NCBI GenBank assembly: GCA_032717465.1
Contig: CM064670.1
Coordinates: 12,444,679 to 12,508,678, forward strand
Length of the DNA stretch: 64,000 bases
DNA from: Coenobita brevimanus
Lineage: Eukaryota; Arthropoda; Malacostraca; Decapoda; Coenobitidae
Reading direction: 5' to 3'
Every line of letters starts with the position of its first letter. Position 1 is the stretch's first letter. The position numbers and the translations under genes were made by a program. Below, piece by piece: positions 43,777 through 53,749 of this stretch. The notes under the pieces are model-generated. The model made no database searches, was not told where the DNA came from, and was given only the letters and a program-made list of their open reading frames with translations.

Positions 43777-43878
43777 GTACACGCTGCTGAAGCTGTCGGA
43801 GTACGAGGCGACCATGGAAAACCAGAGGCAGAAGGCGGCCATAGAGGAGGATGCACAGGCCACGGGGCAGGCGGGGAG
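43777..43878 (+). CDS. LLTP gene exon 6
   Basis: Joining to exon 5 rebuilds Trp165, followed by YTLLKLSEYEATMENQRQKA then AIEEDAQATGQAG and two bases of a Ser codon at donor ag/gtgggt. YTLL continues the GKC-x-V-x-Y strand of the family. The rest is a charged Gln/Glu-rich stretch that looks like a family-variable insert. Confidence 0.82.
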
Positions 43879-43894
43879 GTGGGTGGTAGATAGA

Positions 43895-43967
43895 CAGATA
43901 AATAGATAGATAAATTAATAGAGTACATACTGTAGACTAATCATGGACCGCTCGCTCGCTCGCTCGC

Positions 43968-44001
<34 letters not shown>

Positions 44002-44270
44002 CTGTAGCTAGATAAATAGAGTACATACACTAATAATGAACTGCTCGCTAGATAGATAGATAGATGGACATATACTAGTAATGAATAGTTAGATGGATGG
44101 GTCGATTCATAGAGATACTGTAGACATAGTACAGTACGTGACCAATACTGGATAGATGGATAGATAGATAGAATGAAAAATATACAGATAGATACTATAG
44201 ACAGGCACATATATACTGTAGTACATTAACTAATAATGGATAGATAGATGGACGGATACTGTAGACAGAC
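43895..44270 (+). repeat. (GATA)n and (GCTC)n simple-sequence region
   Basis: Clusters of gatagata, broken by gctcgctcgctcgctcgcta (43952-43970) and a second gctcgctagata cluster at 44041. These clusters also carry the phrases tactgtagac and gtacatac, so an older long repeat unit of about 80-130 bp is likely. Confidence 0.8.
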
Positions 44271-44331
44271 AGAGTAATACAGTGCATAGACAATTTTATA
44301 TATATAATATACGTACCGGTATGTATATATG

Positions 44332-44334
<3 letters not shown>

Positions 44335-44427
<93 letters not shown>

Positions 44428-44430
44428 GCT
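44335..44430. repeat. (TA)n(GA)n microsatellite
   Basis: TA tract (44335-44376) then GA tract (44379-44427). Confidence 0.95.
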
Positions 44431-45185
44431 CTACAAAGCACGTCTTCCTTTTGAGGAGGCTATTCTAAATTACAATATCTGTATGACAGTCTGTGTACTG
44501 CTCCTTAGTTCTGTAGTTATAGAATGTAACCTTTGTTCAGGTAGTTGTGGTAATATTGGATTGTAGTAGCCATAGGTTTCCACGGTCATTAACTGTCAGT
44601 ATTTAATGCTCTATACTGAAAAAATGTATGAGGTCCCTCTTCCTGTTTACTTATGAATGGTCACAACACAGATCTAAGAATACATGACTTCTGGCGTCAT
44701 GAATTGGAGTGCTGGTTGAGAAATTCTTTTCTATTAATTTTAAATTTTTATACCTGGCCACTTCGATTCCCAGATCAGGTCCCTCTTGTTGTTTACTTAT
44801 GAAGATTTTTAATGACACTGGTATAAACAACAGAATTCCAAACAGTGGAGGAACTGTGGCTGGGTGTTGTCATTGCTGTATGCAGACACGACATAACTCA
44901 GGCAACATGGAAGGAGTTAGGCAGTCACAAGTGCCACGTGGTGATCCATCCCTTTCCCGGTGACAACCAAGCAAGATGCCTGGAACCACTGTCTGAATCA
45001 CTTTTTCATTTCTGCAACATTCGCGGCCTTTCCTCCAACTTTCTCTCTGTGGAGCACCACCTCTCCTCCTCTAAACCTCGCATTCTCTTCCTAGCTGAGA
45101 CCCAGCTGTCTGAGATGACTGATAACAAACCCTTTTCTGTATCCTCCTACTTTCTTTATACTCATTTCAGAGCCAAAGGTGGCTG

Positions 45186-45881
45186 TTGTGTATATCTATA
45201 CAACAACATATCTTGAACCTGAATCATGAACCTGAATCTTCTGAATTCTCTGCCCTCTGGCTTAGGCTGTCTTGTCATTCTCTGACTAAATATATCTGTG
45301 CTGTTTACTTATCCCCTAATTATAATGACTACGAAAATTTTTTCGACAATCATACTTCTAAGATGGAACACATCCTATCAATCTCCTTTCTAGGAGATTT
45401 CAATGTCCACCACCACCTTTGGCACTCCTTCCTTCCGCCTGGTGAACAAGTCTACGTCTTTTCTGTCCTTACTGACCTAGAGCAGCTTGTACAGCACCCT
45501 ACCCACATCCCTGACAGCCTTGGAGAGAGTTCCAACATACCTGACCTCTTCCTTACAACTAACCCTTCTGCTTACACCATTAATCTTTTCTCTCCGTTGG
45601 GCCCCTCCAATCACAACCTTAACCTTATTACCTTAACCTATCCTATTGCTCCAGTAGGGCCTGTGGACCCTCCCCAAAAGTGTCGGTTTTGGCACTTTGG
45701 AGCTGCGGATTGGGAGGCCCTCAGGCCGTACTTCTTTGATTTTACCTGGAATGATTATTGCTTCCATGGCCAAGAGCCATCTGAGTGTGCCTTGCGCATT
45801 ACAGAGATTATTCTCTCAGGCATGGAAGCATACATTCCTTTCTCATATCCTTTGACTAATGAAAAAAAAAAAATGGTTTAA
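45186..45881 (+). pseudogene. LINE endonuclease ORF
   Basis: 231 codons: an AP-type endonuclease central and C-terminal part (VYLSPNYNDYENFFDNH, ISFLGDFNVHHHLWHS, LGPSNHNLNLITL, where SNHN is the SDH-like site), then the linker KCRFWHFGAADWEALRPYF. It stops at an A-run near 45870-45880 that probably shifted the frame. The equivalent ORF in copy 2 (53750-54421) reads on further because its A-run is interrupted. Confidence 0.82.
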
Positions 45882-46261
45882 TCACTTTTGTTCTAATGCT
45901 GTCCACAACAAGAAGAAGGCCTACAAAAGGTACCTGAGCCAACCCACCCCTGAGTCTTATCTCTTATTTTTCTGACTAGAGTAGTGCTAAGTCTGTCCTT
46001 CGCTTTGCTAAATATAATTTCCTTAGTACTAAATGCTCTGAACTCTCCAACTCAAACTCTTCCCGCTCCTTCTGGCACCTTGCCAAAAACCTTTCTAACA
46101 GCTTTACTGCATCATCCCGCCCTTCTCTTTCCCACTGTGATGGCTCTGTAGCTATTTATTCTACCGATAAAGCAGAACTCTTCACTCAGACTTTCTCCTC
46201 CAATTCCACCCTAGACAATTGTGGTGCAGTCCCTCCACCACTTTCCCCCTCTGACTTCCTC

Positions 46262-46564
46262 ATGGCTGACATTGAAATTTCTTCAGTTGATGTATTTTCT
46301 GTCATCACTGGCCTCAATACTAACAAGGCATATGGACCTGATGGCGTTCCTCCTGTTGTCTTCAAGAACTACACTTCTGTACTTATACCCTGCCTAGGCA
46401 AACTCTTTCACCTTTGTCAACTTTCACCTTTCCTTCCTGCTGGAAGTTTGCTCTCATTTAGCCAGTCCCAAAGAAGGGTGGCCATTCACAGTCTTAGAAC
46501 TGTTGTCCAATTGTTTTTAACTTCTGTATTTCAAAATGTGAGTTTATTCTTAAAAAAAAAGTAA
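46262..46564 (+). pseudogene. LINE RT start, frameshifted
   Basis: 100 codons starting ISSVDVFSVITGLNTNKAYG, equivalent to 7587-7660. A lost base near 46480 shifts it out of the RT frame, and an A-run follows at 46550. Later RT blocks (LDISKVFDRVWNKS, SVPQGSVLSPTL) appear in another frame at 46700-46920, with the YADD site damaged. Confidence 0.78.
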
Positions 46565-47140
46565 AGTATATTTCCTATTACAACCTTCTTTCTGATTGTC
46601 ACTATGGGTTCCGGCAGGGACGTTCCTCTTGTGATCTTTTCACCTACCTTTCAGACTCCTGGTTATCCTCCTTACGGGACTTTAGTGAAAGCTTTGCTGT
46701 TGCACTTGACATCTCAAAGGTTTTCGATCGAGTCTGGAATAAATCTTTAATTTCCAAACTGCCCTCCTGCAGTCTCTATCCTTCCATCTGCATCTTCATC
46801 TCAAGCTTCCTTTTTAGTCGCTCTATAGCTGTTGTTGTAGACGGCCACCATTCTTCTCCTAAAGCTATCAATATCAGTGTTCCTCAGGGTTCTGTCCTGT
46901 CTCCAACTCTTTTCCTTTTATTCGCCAGTGACCTTTTAATCTGTACATCCAACCCTTCCACTAATACGCTGATGACTCCACCCTACACCTTTCCATTTGC
47001 TTCTCTCAGGATCTATCTCAGCAGTTACTTCAGCATAGATGGATGAGGCAATGGTACACCTAATGTCTAACTTGGCTCATATCTGAGATTGGTGTATAGG
47101 TAATATTGTTGTTTTCAATGCATCAAAAACTCAGTTTTTC

Positions 47141-47390
47141 CATGAAAAGAGGAACCTGTACTGAACACAGGAAAAATAATCCAATATATTACCACTATGC
47201 CACAAATTGAACCAAGGACTCCCAGGTGAGAGCCAGGCAGCAATCCACTACACTATGACCAAGTAAAAGTTATCTCACATTGTCACAATCTTGTAACCAA
47301 TGTCCTTCCGCCCCCACTGTGGGGCTGAAGAGGGTCTCACTTGAGAGTCCCGCGTTCGATTCCCGGCATAGTGGTAGTATATTGGATCAG
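47141..47390. mobile_element. Palindromic tRNA-like SINE pair inside the LINE
   Basis: ccaatatattaccactatgc on the left and gcatagtggtagtatattgg on the right are near-perfect inverted ends. The left half on the minus strand has GGTCATAGTGTAGTGGATTG and a B-box-like GGTTCAATTTG, and the right half has gcgttcgattcccggcatag. Both look like tRNA-derived heads in opposite orientation. The insert interrupts the LINE C-terminal region. The counterpart at 55605-55783 lacks about 58 bp of the middle. Confidence 0.65.
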
Positions 47391-48421
47391 AGTTTACATC
47401 TTTCAAAGCAACAAAATCTTCCACAGGAGTATCCTCTGATTTTTAGCGATATCAACTCAGTCTTACATCATCTTTAAACATACTTGGGGTTTCATTTTTG
47501 CGGGCTTTATCTTGGAAAGATCATATTACCTCTCTTGTAAAATCTGTTTCCAAGAGATTGGATGTGCTAAGCCGACCCTGTGCCTTCATTATCCCTACAC
47601 AGTTGTTGACTTTATACATGAGTTTTATTCGCCCTGTGTAGAGTACAACTCTTAAATGTGGTGAGGTTCCTTATAAACAGCTCTTCTCAACAATTTGGAG
47701 TGAAAGGCTTTTCATGTTATTAACTCTCCTCTTACTGGCTTCCTCTTACTGGCTCCCTTCAGCCTTTGTCTCTTCGCCTCACTGTTGCATTTTTATCTCT
47801 TTTCAATCGCTACTTCAATGGTCACTGCTCCTCTGAAATGTCTGCAAGTATCCCTTCAGCACTACGGCGGGAGCGTAACACCTGTCATGCTAGCAAACTC
47901 TCATTCTATTTCTGTCCAGCTCTCTGATGCAAGAGTTAACCGTTAGTCCCAGTCCTTCACATGTGTAACAGATCAAATGTGGAACTGTTTTCCTCTGTAA
48001 GTATATCCTGCTGCCTATAATCTCCAGTCTTTCAAGTGCAGTGTGTCCAGGCATCTGGAAATCAAATGAACGGATCTTGAATTTGGCTCTCTGTTTTCTT
48101 GTAATGTTATTATCCTTGGAGGGAAAAATCTTGCTGGCTTCTGGCCTTTGGTTCATTTTTTCTTGCATAAAAAAATGCAACAGGAGGATGTAAATTTGGC
48201 CATAACCTCTAAACCATAACATAATGCCCATACTGTGGTGAGCAAGAAAGTAGAAAATAATTATAACACTTCGAGTTGATTATATTCCAATTGTATAATT
48301 ATTTCAGCCTCTGTGTTGTGACCATTTATTCATATATCCAGTTGTTCAGTGTCTCTTTGGTCCACTAGATTAGTTTGACGCGTTAAAATTTATAATTTAT
48401 GAGAACGCTGCAAACCAACTG

Positions 48422-48424
<3 letters not shown>

Positions 48425-48486
<62 letters not shown>

Positions 48487-48511
48487 TGTATATATACAGT
48501 ATATATATATA
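48425..48511. repeat. (TA)n microsatellite
   Basis: A TA tract with short tactgta interruptions that abuts the 5' end of the RTE fragment at 48512. Confidence 0.95.
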
Positions 48512-48515
48512 AGAA

Positions 48516-48962
48516 GTGTGTGGTAATCATAGGGGCATTTGTCTTCTTAGTATAATAGGAAAAGTGTATGGTAGGTTACTTATAGACAGAGTTAGAGAAA
48601 GAACAGAGAAATTAGTTGGAGAAGAACAGGGAGGCTTTAGGAAGGGAAGAGGTTGTGTAGATCAGATATTCATTCTTAGATCTTTAGTGGAAAAGTTTCT
48701 AGAGAAGGGAAAGAAGTTGTATGCGGCTTTCATGGATTTGGAGAAAGCATATGACAGGGTGGATAGACAAGGATTGTGGAAAGTGTTAAGAATATATGGA
48801 GTAGATGGGAAGTTGTTGAATGCTGTGAAGAATATGTACGATGGTGCGAAGGCTGCAGTGCGTGTGGATGGTGAACTAAGTGAATTTTTCTGTTTGAAAG
48901 TTGGTTTGAAACAGGATGTGTCATGTCTCCATGGTTGTTCAATCTGTACATGGATGGGGTAA
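48516..48962 (+). pseudogene. RTE-like RT ORF, first part (copy 1)
   Basis: 148 codons with EEQGGFRKGRGCVDQI, AFMDLEKAYDRVDRQ and KVGLKQ. A missing G after aaacag then throws it out of frame. In copy 2 this region continues as GCVMSPWLFNLYMDGV, so this deletion is specific to one copy. Confidence 0.85.
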
Positions 48963-49019
48963 TAAAAGAGGTACAAGGTAGGGTAGTGGATGTTGGAGTG
49001 GCCCTGGTGAGAGAGGATA

Positions 49020-49739
49020 GTGTTTGGAAACTCCCTGTTGTTTGCAGATGATACTGTGTTGTTGAGTGAAGACGAAGGGGAGCTGCAAGGCTTGGTGGAT
49101 GAGTTTGAGAGAGTGTGTAAGAAACGGAATCTAAAGGTGAATGTAGGGAAGAGTAAATTGATGGTCTTTGAGAGAGGTGAAGTTAGTGAATGTACAGCGA
49201 GGTTGGATGGTGAGGAATTGGAAAATGTGAGTACTTTTAAGTACTTGGGTAGTGTGTTGAGGAAGGATGGAGGTTTGGAGGGTGAAGTGCTTGAAAGGGT
49301 ACAGCAGGGAAGAAAAGTTGCTGGTTCCTTGAAAGCAGTGATAAGAAACAGGGAAGTGAGCATGGAAGTGAAAAAGTTACTACATGACAGTATTGTGATA
49401 CCAACTCTAACGTACGGAAGTGAAGCTTGGACATTGTTGGATGGACACAAGTCAAGAGTGAGAGCAGTGGAAATGAGTTATTTAAGAGGAGCCTGTGGAG
49501 TCACGTGGAGAGACAGGCTGACGAATGAAGATATAAAGGAGCGTTGTGGTGTGGATGTGGATGTGATAGGAAGCGTTATGAGGAACACACTGAGGTGGTT
49601 TGGCCATGTGGAGAGGATGGAGGGTGAAAGACTGACGAAGAGAGTGTATGTGAGTGAGGTGGAGGGGGAAGAGGAGAGGGGGCGGCCGAGGATGAGATGG
49701 AGGGATGGGGTGGAGAGGTATATGAGAGAGGGGGTGTGA
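49020..49739 (+). pseudogene. RTE-like RT C-terminal ORF (copy 1)
   Basis: 239 codons starting at the catalytic block (LLFADDTVLLSEDE) through KYLGSVLRKDGGLEGEV, TYGSEAWTLLDGHKSRVRAV and LRWFGHVERMEGERLTK. It ends slightly early relative to copy 2 because of small indels in the Gly/Arg-rich end. Confidence 0.85.
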
Positions 49740-49847
49740 GTTGGGAGCAGGGCAGAGAAAATGACGGGGGACAGGGCGACTTGGAGGCGATTTGTTTGTG
49801 GCCACCCCAAACGGGATTGAGGCGTCTGGCAATAGATAGATAGATAG

Positions 49848-49849
<2 letters not shown>

Positions 49850-49900
<51 letters not shown>

Positions 49901-49929
49901 ACTATATATATATATATATATATATACAT
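49850..49929. repeat. (TA)n microsatellite
   Basis: TA tract with ca interruptions between two RTE elements. Confidence 0.92.
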
Positions 49930-50313
49930 CATCATCATCACCATCTTCCGGGCCTCCTTTCCCACCCCTAGGGTAGAAGTGGAGGAGTAGCAACGTCTAG
50001 ACAGCCAATGTTTCCCTAATTCAATAGGCCATGCGTCCATTCACTCATCATTCAAGCCCTCGAAATCCTGGCTGCATCACAGTGACCAAAAACTTTTTAC
50101 CACATTCTGTAGCTTCACATACACCTATTTGATAGAGCAAATCCGAACGCTGTCTCGTTAAAAAGGGGTGCCAAATCTCTGATAATGCACTTCTCCGCAC
50201 AAAATTCATTCATCCAGCTCGGTCTTTTGTTAGTCCCATAGCCTCCCCAACTTCCATACCTCTCTTCCTCAAACACTCATCCATCATATCCCTCCACCTT
50301 TTTCTTGGCCTAC

Positions 50314-50886
50314 CTATCCTCCTCCCTCTTCAAATTCGCTTAGATATACGTATTTCACCACTCTGTTGTCATCCATTCTCTCCCCATGACCATACCATCT
50401 CAGTACACTCTCTTTGCTTCTGGTGTCCACCGACTTCCTCAATCCGCATATTTTGCGTATCGCATTATTCCGTATGCTACCCACTCTCTGTACTCCACAT
50501 ACATTCCTCAGCAGTCCCATCTCCACTGCTCTTACTCTTGACTTTTCATTTTCATGCCACACCATAGTCTCACACCGGTATGTTAAGGTTGGCACTAACA
50601 CTCCTTCATGTAAGCCTTGCGCAGCTGCAGCATTCAAGCCTCTGCTTCTTATCAAGGCCTTCATAGCACCAGCTACTTTCCTTCCTTGTGTCACTCTACT
50701 TTCCACTTCTTTTGCACATTTTCCTCTCTTTTCTATCACTGTACCCAGGTATTTGAACGCTCTCACCATTTCCAGTCTCTCTCCATTCACTGTAACATCA
50801 CACTGGGGGTAATCTACTCTCTCGATTACCATCACTTTACTCTTTTCTACATTTACTCTCAAGGCATGACGCACAGACATCAGCAA
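50314..50886 (-). pseudogene. RTE-like C-terminal ORF (third family, copy 1)
   Basis: 190 codons with VNVEKSKVMVIERV, FKYLGTVIEKRGKCAKEV, TYRCETMVWHENEKSRVRAV and SVLRWYGHGERMDDNRVVKY. Copy 2 reads GHVERM at the same place, so GHGERM is a copy-specific change. Confidence 0.82.
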
Positions 50887-50895
50887 AAGTCTGCA

Positions 50896-51228
50896 CTAGT
50901 CTACCAAGTTCTTGTTCGATATTTGCACGTACTGTAGCACTGCATCATCAGCGGACAACAAATTTGAGATATTCCATCCATCACCATTCATTATTAGTGC
51001 CATCCCTCTCTCCATTACTCGTGTCTTTACTTCTCTCATCACCCCATCCATATATATATTGAACAACCATGGGGACATCACGCAACCTTGTCCCACGCCC
51101 ACATTGATCGTGAACCATTCTCTTAAATGCCCATTTTCCCTTACACATGCCTCACTACTATCATAAAAACTGTTGATGGCACCTAGCAGCTTGCCACCTA
51201 CACCGTACATGCGCAAAACCTTCCACAA
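50896..51228 (-). pseudogene. RTE-like RT core fragment (third family, copy 1)
   Basis: 110 codons: LWKVLRMYGVGGKLLGA-type block, VGVGQGCVMSPWLFNIYMDG and LLSADDAVLQY, where the catalytic block normally reads FADD. The Ser for Phe change is in both copies. Stops bound the fragment on both sides. Confidence 0.8.
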
Positions 51229-52059
51229 TTCTTATCTGTCTAATTTGTCGTATGCTTTTTCCGGATCCATAAATGCCATAAGCAACTTACTGTCCTTCTC
51301 ACACGCCTTCTCCACTATCTCTCTCCCTGGAAATATTTGATCCACACATTCTCTGCCACTACTAAAGCCACCCTGTTCGTCACTCACTAAGACTTCTTAA
51401 ATCTCTCTTCCTTTCTCTGTATTACTTCTTCCATATACCTTCCTTACACCACTCAATAGACTTATGCCACGATAATTCTTGCACTCACTTCGCTCACCTT
51501 TATTTTTGTACAGGGGTACAGTCACTATCTTTTTCCACTCTGCTGGCCCAGCTTCACTCATCCATGCCTACTTACATATCTCCAACAAGCACTTCATTCC
51601 CTTCTCCCCACTACATACTCTGCATACACCCCATCAACCCCAGCCGCTTTCCCATTTTCCATCCTCTTTACTGCCTTCTTCACCTGTACGAGTGTCACAT
51701 TTCCTGACACTGAGTTCCTTCTCTTGTACACCCCCAAAACCAATCATGTTAATAGTCGCTTTGCTCTCTCCATTCCCATTCATCAGCTCTTTCAAAATAT
51801 TTTTTCCATCTGGTCCTTACTTCATCCCAATTGGTTAATAATCTACCACTTACATCTTTCACGGTTCCTTTCACTGTCACTTCTACATTTCCTCACATCT
51901 TTCCAGAATAACTTCCTATTTTCAGAGCAGTTTGTATTCATTTTTCTTCCTAGATCATCATTTACCTCCTTCTTTTTCCTCTTCATTAGTCTGTTTACAT
52001 GCTTCTTGATTTCAGTATATTCATTTCATATTTTAACTGAACCCCTGTCCTGTATCCAC

Positions 52060-52108
<49 letters not shown>

Positions 52109-52117
52109 GTATTCCAG

Positions 52118-52322
52118 TTTAACCTCGACCAAAACCGGAGGAACCAAGACTCGTTCCAAGACTTCCAAGACTCGCTCTAAAACTTCCAAAACCGCTTCCA
52201 AAACCACGTCCAAAACCGCCGGCGCCCTCACCAGGCCTGATGTGGAGGGCATCAACTGGGACCTGTGGACGCTGACCAGATCCATCAGATTCAATACCTG
52301 CCAGGGCGGGTTCCGCGTGAGG
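52118..52322 (+). CDS. LLTP gene exon 7 (copy 1)
   Basis: The acceptor tattccag lies 8 bp after a (GAT)n tract, without a clear polypyrimidine stretch; the donor is agg/gtgagc. Joined to exon 6 it gives Ser199 and 68 residues. It begins with a low-complexity part rich in Ser-Lys-Thr (TRSKTSKTRSKTSKTASKT, about residues 210-232). Then come GALTRPDVEGINWDLWTLTR and SIRFNTCQGGFRVR with Cys260. The frame is closed by stops upstream of the acceptor. The exon ends in phase 0. It is identical by eye to the copy at 60581. Confidence 0.8.
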
Positions 52323-52479
52323 GTGAGCAGAGTTGTGTATGTAGCTGTGTATAGTGACCAGCTTTTAACACCATCACCACCACCAACACCAACACTAATA
52401 CTCCTGCTATTACTAAGTACGTTTGTATGTCACCATCAGCGTCGGGTCTCTGATAGCAAGACATAGGAATCCGTATTCC

Positions 52480-52720
52480 TCTTTCTATCTTATTCGTAGC
52501 GATATGCATTAATCCTGGAACGGGTGGCCACAAACAAATTATTTCCATGTCACTCTGTTGTATGCTGTCAGGCTGTTCTTTCCCCAGCTCACACTACCCT
52601 CCCTCTTATACCTCTCGATCTCATCGTGCCATCTCATCCTGGACCATCTCCCACTCTAACCTACCACCTTACTCACATACACTCTCCCTGTTAATTACTC
52701 ATTCTCTATTCTTTTTTCGC
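52480..52720 (-). mobile_element. Old RTE-like LINE 3' fragment (copy 1)
   Basis: The plus strand gaacgggtggccacaaacaa, atttccatgtcactctgttg and the later ctcatcctggaccatctccc mirror the 3' UTR/C-terminal complement seen at 19010-19200, but are diverged. Repeated at 60943-61183. Confidence 0.6.
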
Positions 52721-53119
52721 TCGATCGTTCGTCTATAAAGGCTCCAGCATGCTTGTATGCGTCGGTCTTGGTCAGCTAATTGCGGCTGTCTACGCTGCTT
52801 GATCTCTAGTAGCCTCTGTATTCAGTCCTTTATTCCTAAGGTCACACTCTATGACGTCGTCCCATTTTTTTTTTGTTTTCGGTCTGCCTGTGGCAACTCT
52901 ACCTTCAACGTTCACACGTCTCACCCTCTTCCCGGGCATTACTGGGTGTTCTTGGGGCAAGGTTTATGAGACGTTCCTTCTCCAATGGTTCCACTGCCAC
53001 ATCATGACACTCCACACAACAGACGTCCTGTCAGCACCCTCGCCTCACCATGTCTCATACACACAGACCTGCCATTTTGTATTGACTGAATGAGTGTGAT
53101 TCTTTTCTCCTTTCCGGAG

Positions 53120-53164
53120 ATACACGGTAACAAGGATGCCGGCAAGTCCATGGAGCCATGTTAA
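53120..53164 (+). pseudogene. Relic of the start of exon 8 (copy 1)
   Basis: The acceptor-like cttttctcctttccggag is followed by codons for IHGNKDAGKSMEPC and a stop, closely matching the start of exon 8 (IHGNKAAGESIVQ) with its intron border. About 32 bases align with 5 mismatches, and similarity extends into the pyrimidine tract. It looks like a truncated tandem duplicate of exon 8. If spliced in, it would end translation after 14 codons. Confidence 0.7.
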
Positions 53165-53649
53165 AAAAATAAAAATTGAAGAAATAAGGTAACTTAGTAA
53201 ATCTCCACACCACAGCATGGAGACCTGCTGTATTCCTTCCGTTTCTTCTTTCTCTCCTCAACACTTTTCAGCTTGGTACCATTCCTTTATTTGTTGACCA
53301 TTTCTCTTCAGACTTGGTACAGTAATTGTTCCCTGGGTCAGTAACGGCCCAACCTCTTCCAACCCCCCCCCCTTTTTTTTTTCTTAATCTAAGAATTTCA
53401 AAGGGTTTATAGGGTCAAACGGCAAACCATATAAACACACAAATTTTGGGATTCTGTGTTCTTGCATGTCCATTAATTATGGCAATTCGCACTAAAGTAT
53501 ATCAATGTCCTGCTGCAGGGTGGAGGCCATCTTGCATTCCCTTGGCAGTGATGCAACCTTTAATATGTCTCCTGCCTTCCCATCTCACCCGCTTCAAATA
53601 CTCTTCCACTGTGTTCATTCACCATGTTATCCCTTGTTGAAACGACAGA

Positions 53650-53749
53650 NNNNNNNNNNNNNNNNNNNNNNNNNNNNNNNNNNNNNNNNNNNNNNNNNNN
53701 NNNNNNNNNNNNNNNNNNNNNNNNNNNNNNNNNNNNNNNNNNNNNNNNN
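53650..53749. other. Assembly gap of exactly 100 N
   Basis: One hundred Ns, a conventional placeholder for a gap of unknown size. It lies precisely where copy 1 of the 8.35-kb duplication ends and copy 2 begins. Confidence 0.99.

Larger units (their letters stand above)
44990..48170 (+). mobile_element. Jockey/CR1-group LINE with endonuclease and RT, decayed
   Basis: Order on the plus strand: endonuclease start FCNIRGLSSNFLSVEHHLSS and ILFLAETQLSEM (45000-45120), endonuclease middle LGDFNVHHHLWHSFLP and SALDL-equivalent IPDLFLTTNPSAYT (45186-45881), RT start ISSVDVFSVITGLNTNKAYG (46262), RT blocks in broken frames (46600-46990), C-terminal region (47400-48060) and the 3' terminus ggcctttggttcattttttc ttgcataa near 48170. 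It is the same family as 7545-9225 but carries the endonuclease. A palindromic SINE-like insert lies at 47141-47390. From 45303 onward it is duplicated at 53750. Confidence 0.86.
48512..49849 (+). mobile_element. RTE-like LINE, 5'-truncated, copy 1
   Basis: It starts within RT block 2 ([17 protein letters not shown]), runs through LLFADDTVLLSEDE and the C-terminal LRWFGHVERMEGERLTKR, and ends in a 3' UTR with ggattgaggcgtctggcaat and an (ATAG)n tail. A one-base loss near 48914 and another shift near 49020 break the frame. The same element at 56986-58320 keeps the base at 57388. Confidence 0.88.
49930..52055 (-). mobile_element. RTE-like LINE, third family, minus strand, copy 1
   Basis: On the minus strand: a Lys/Arg-rich linker and RT start (GKAAG-DGVYAEY region near 51640), RT core (51228-50896) and C-terminus (50886-50314), then a long 3' UTR ending GGTGATGATGATG at 49930. 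It differs from the 18976 family in sequence (LWKVLRMYGVGGKLLGAINS) and in its ATG-type tail. Its 5' side lies next to the (GAT)n tract before exon 7. Confidence 0.82.
45303..53649. repeat. 8.35-kb direct duplication, copy 1
   Basis: The whole interval recurs at 53750-62113 with scattered substitutions, microsatellite length changes and one indel of about 58 bp. Copy 1 ends exactly at the first N of the 100-N gap. It includes LINEs, exon 7 and the relic of exon 8. Confidence 0.95.
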
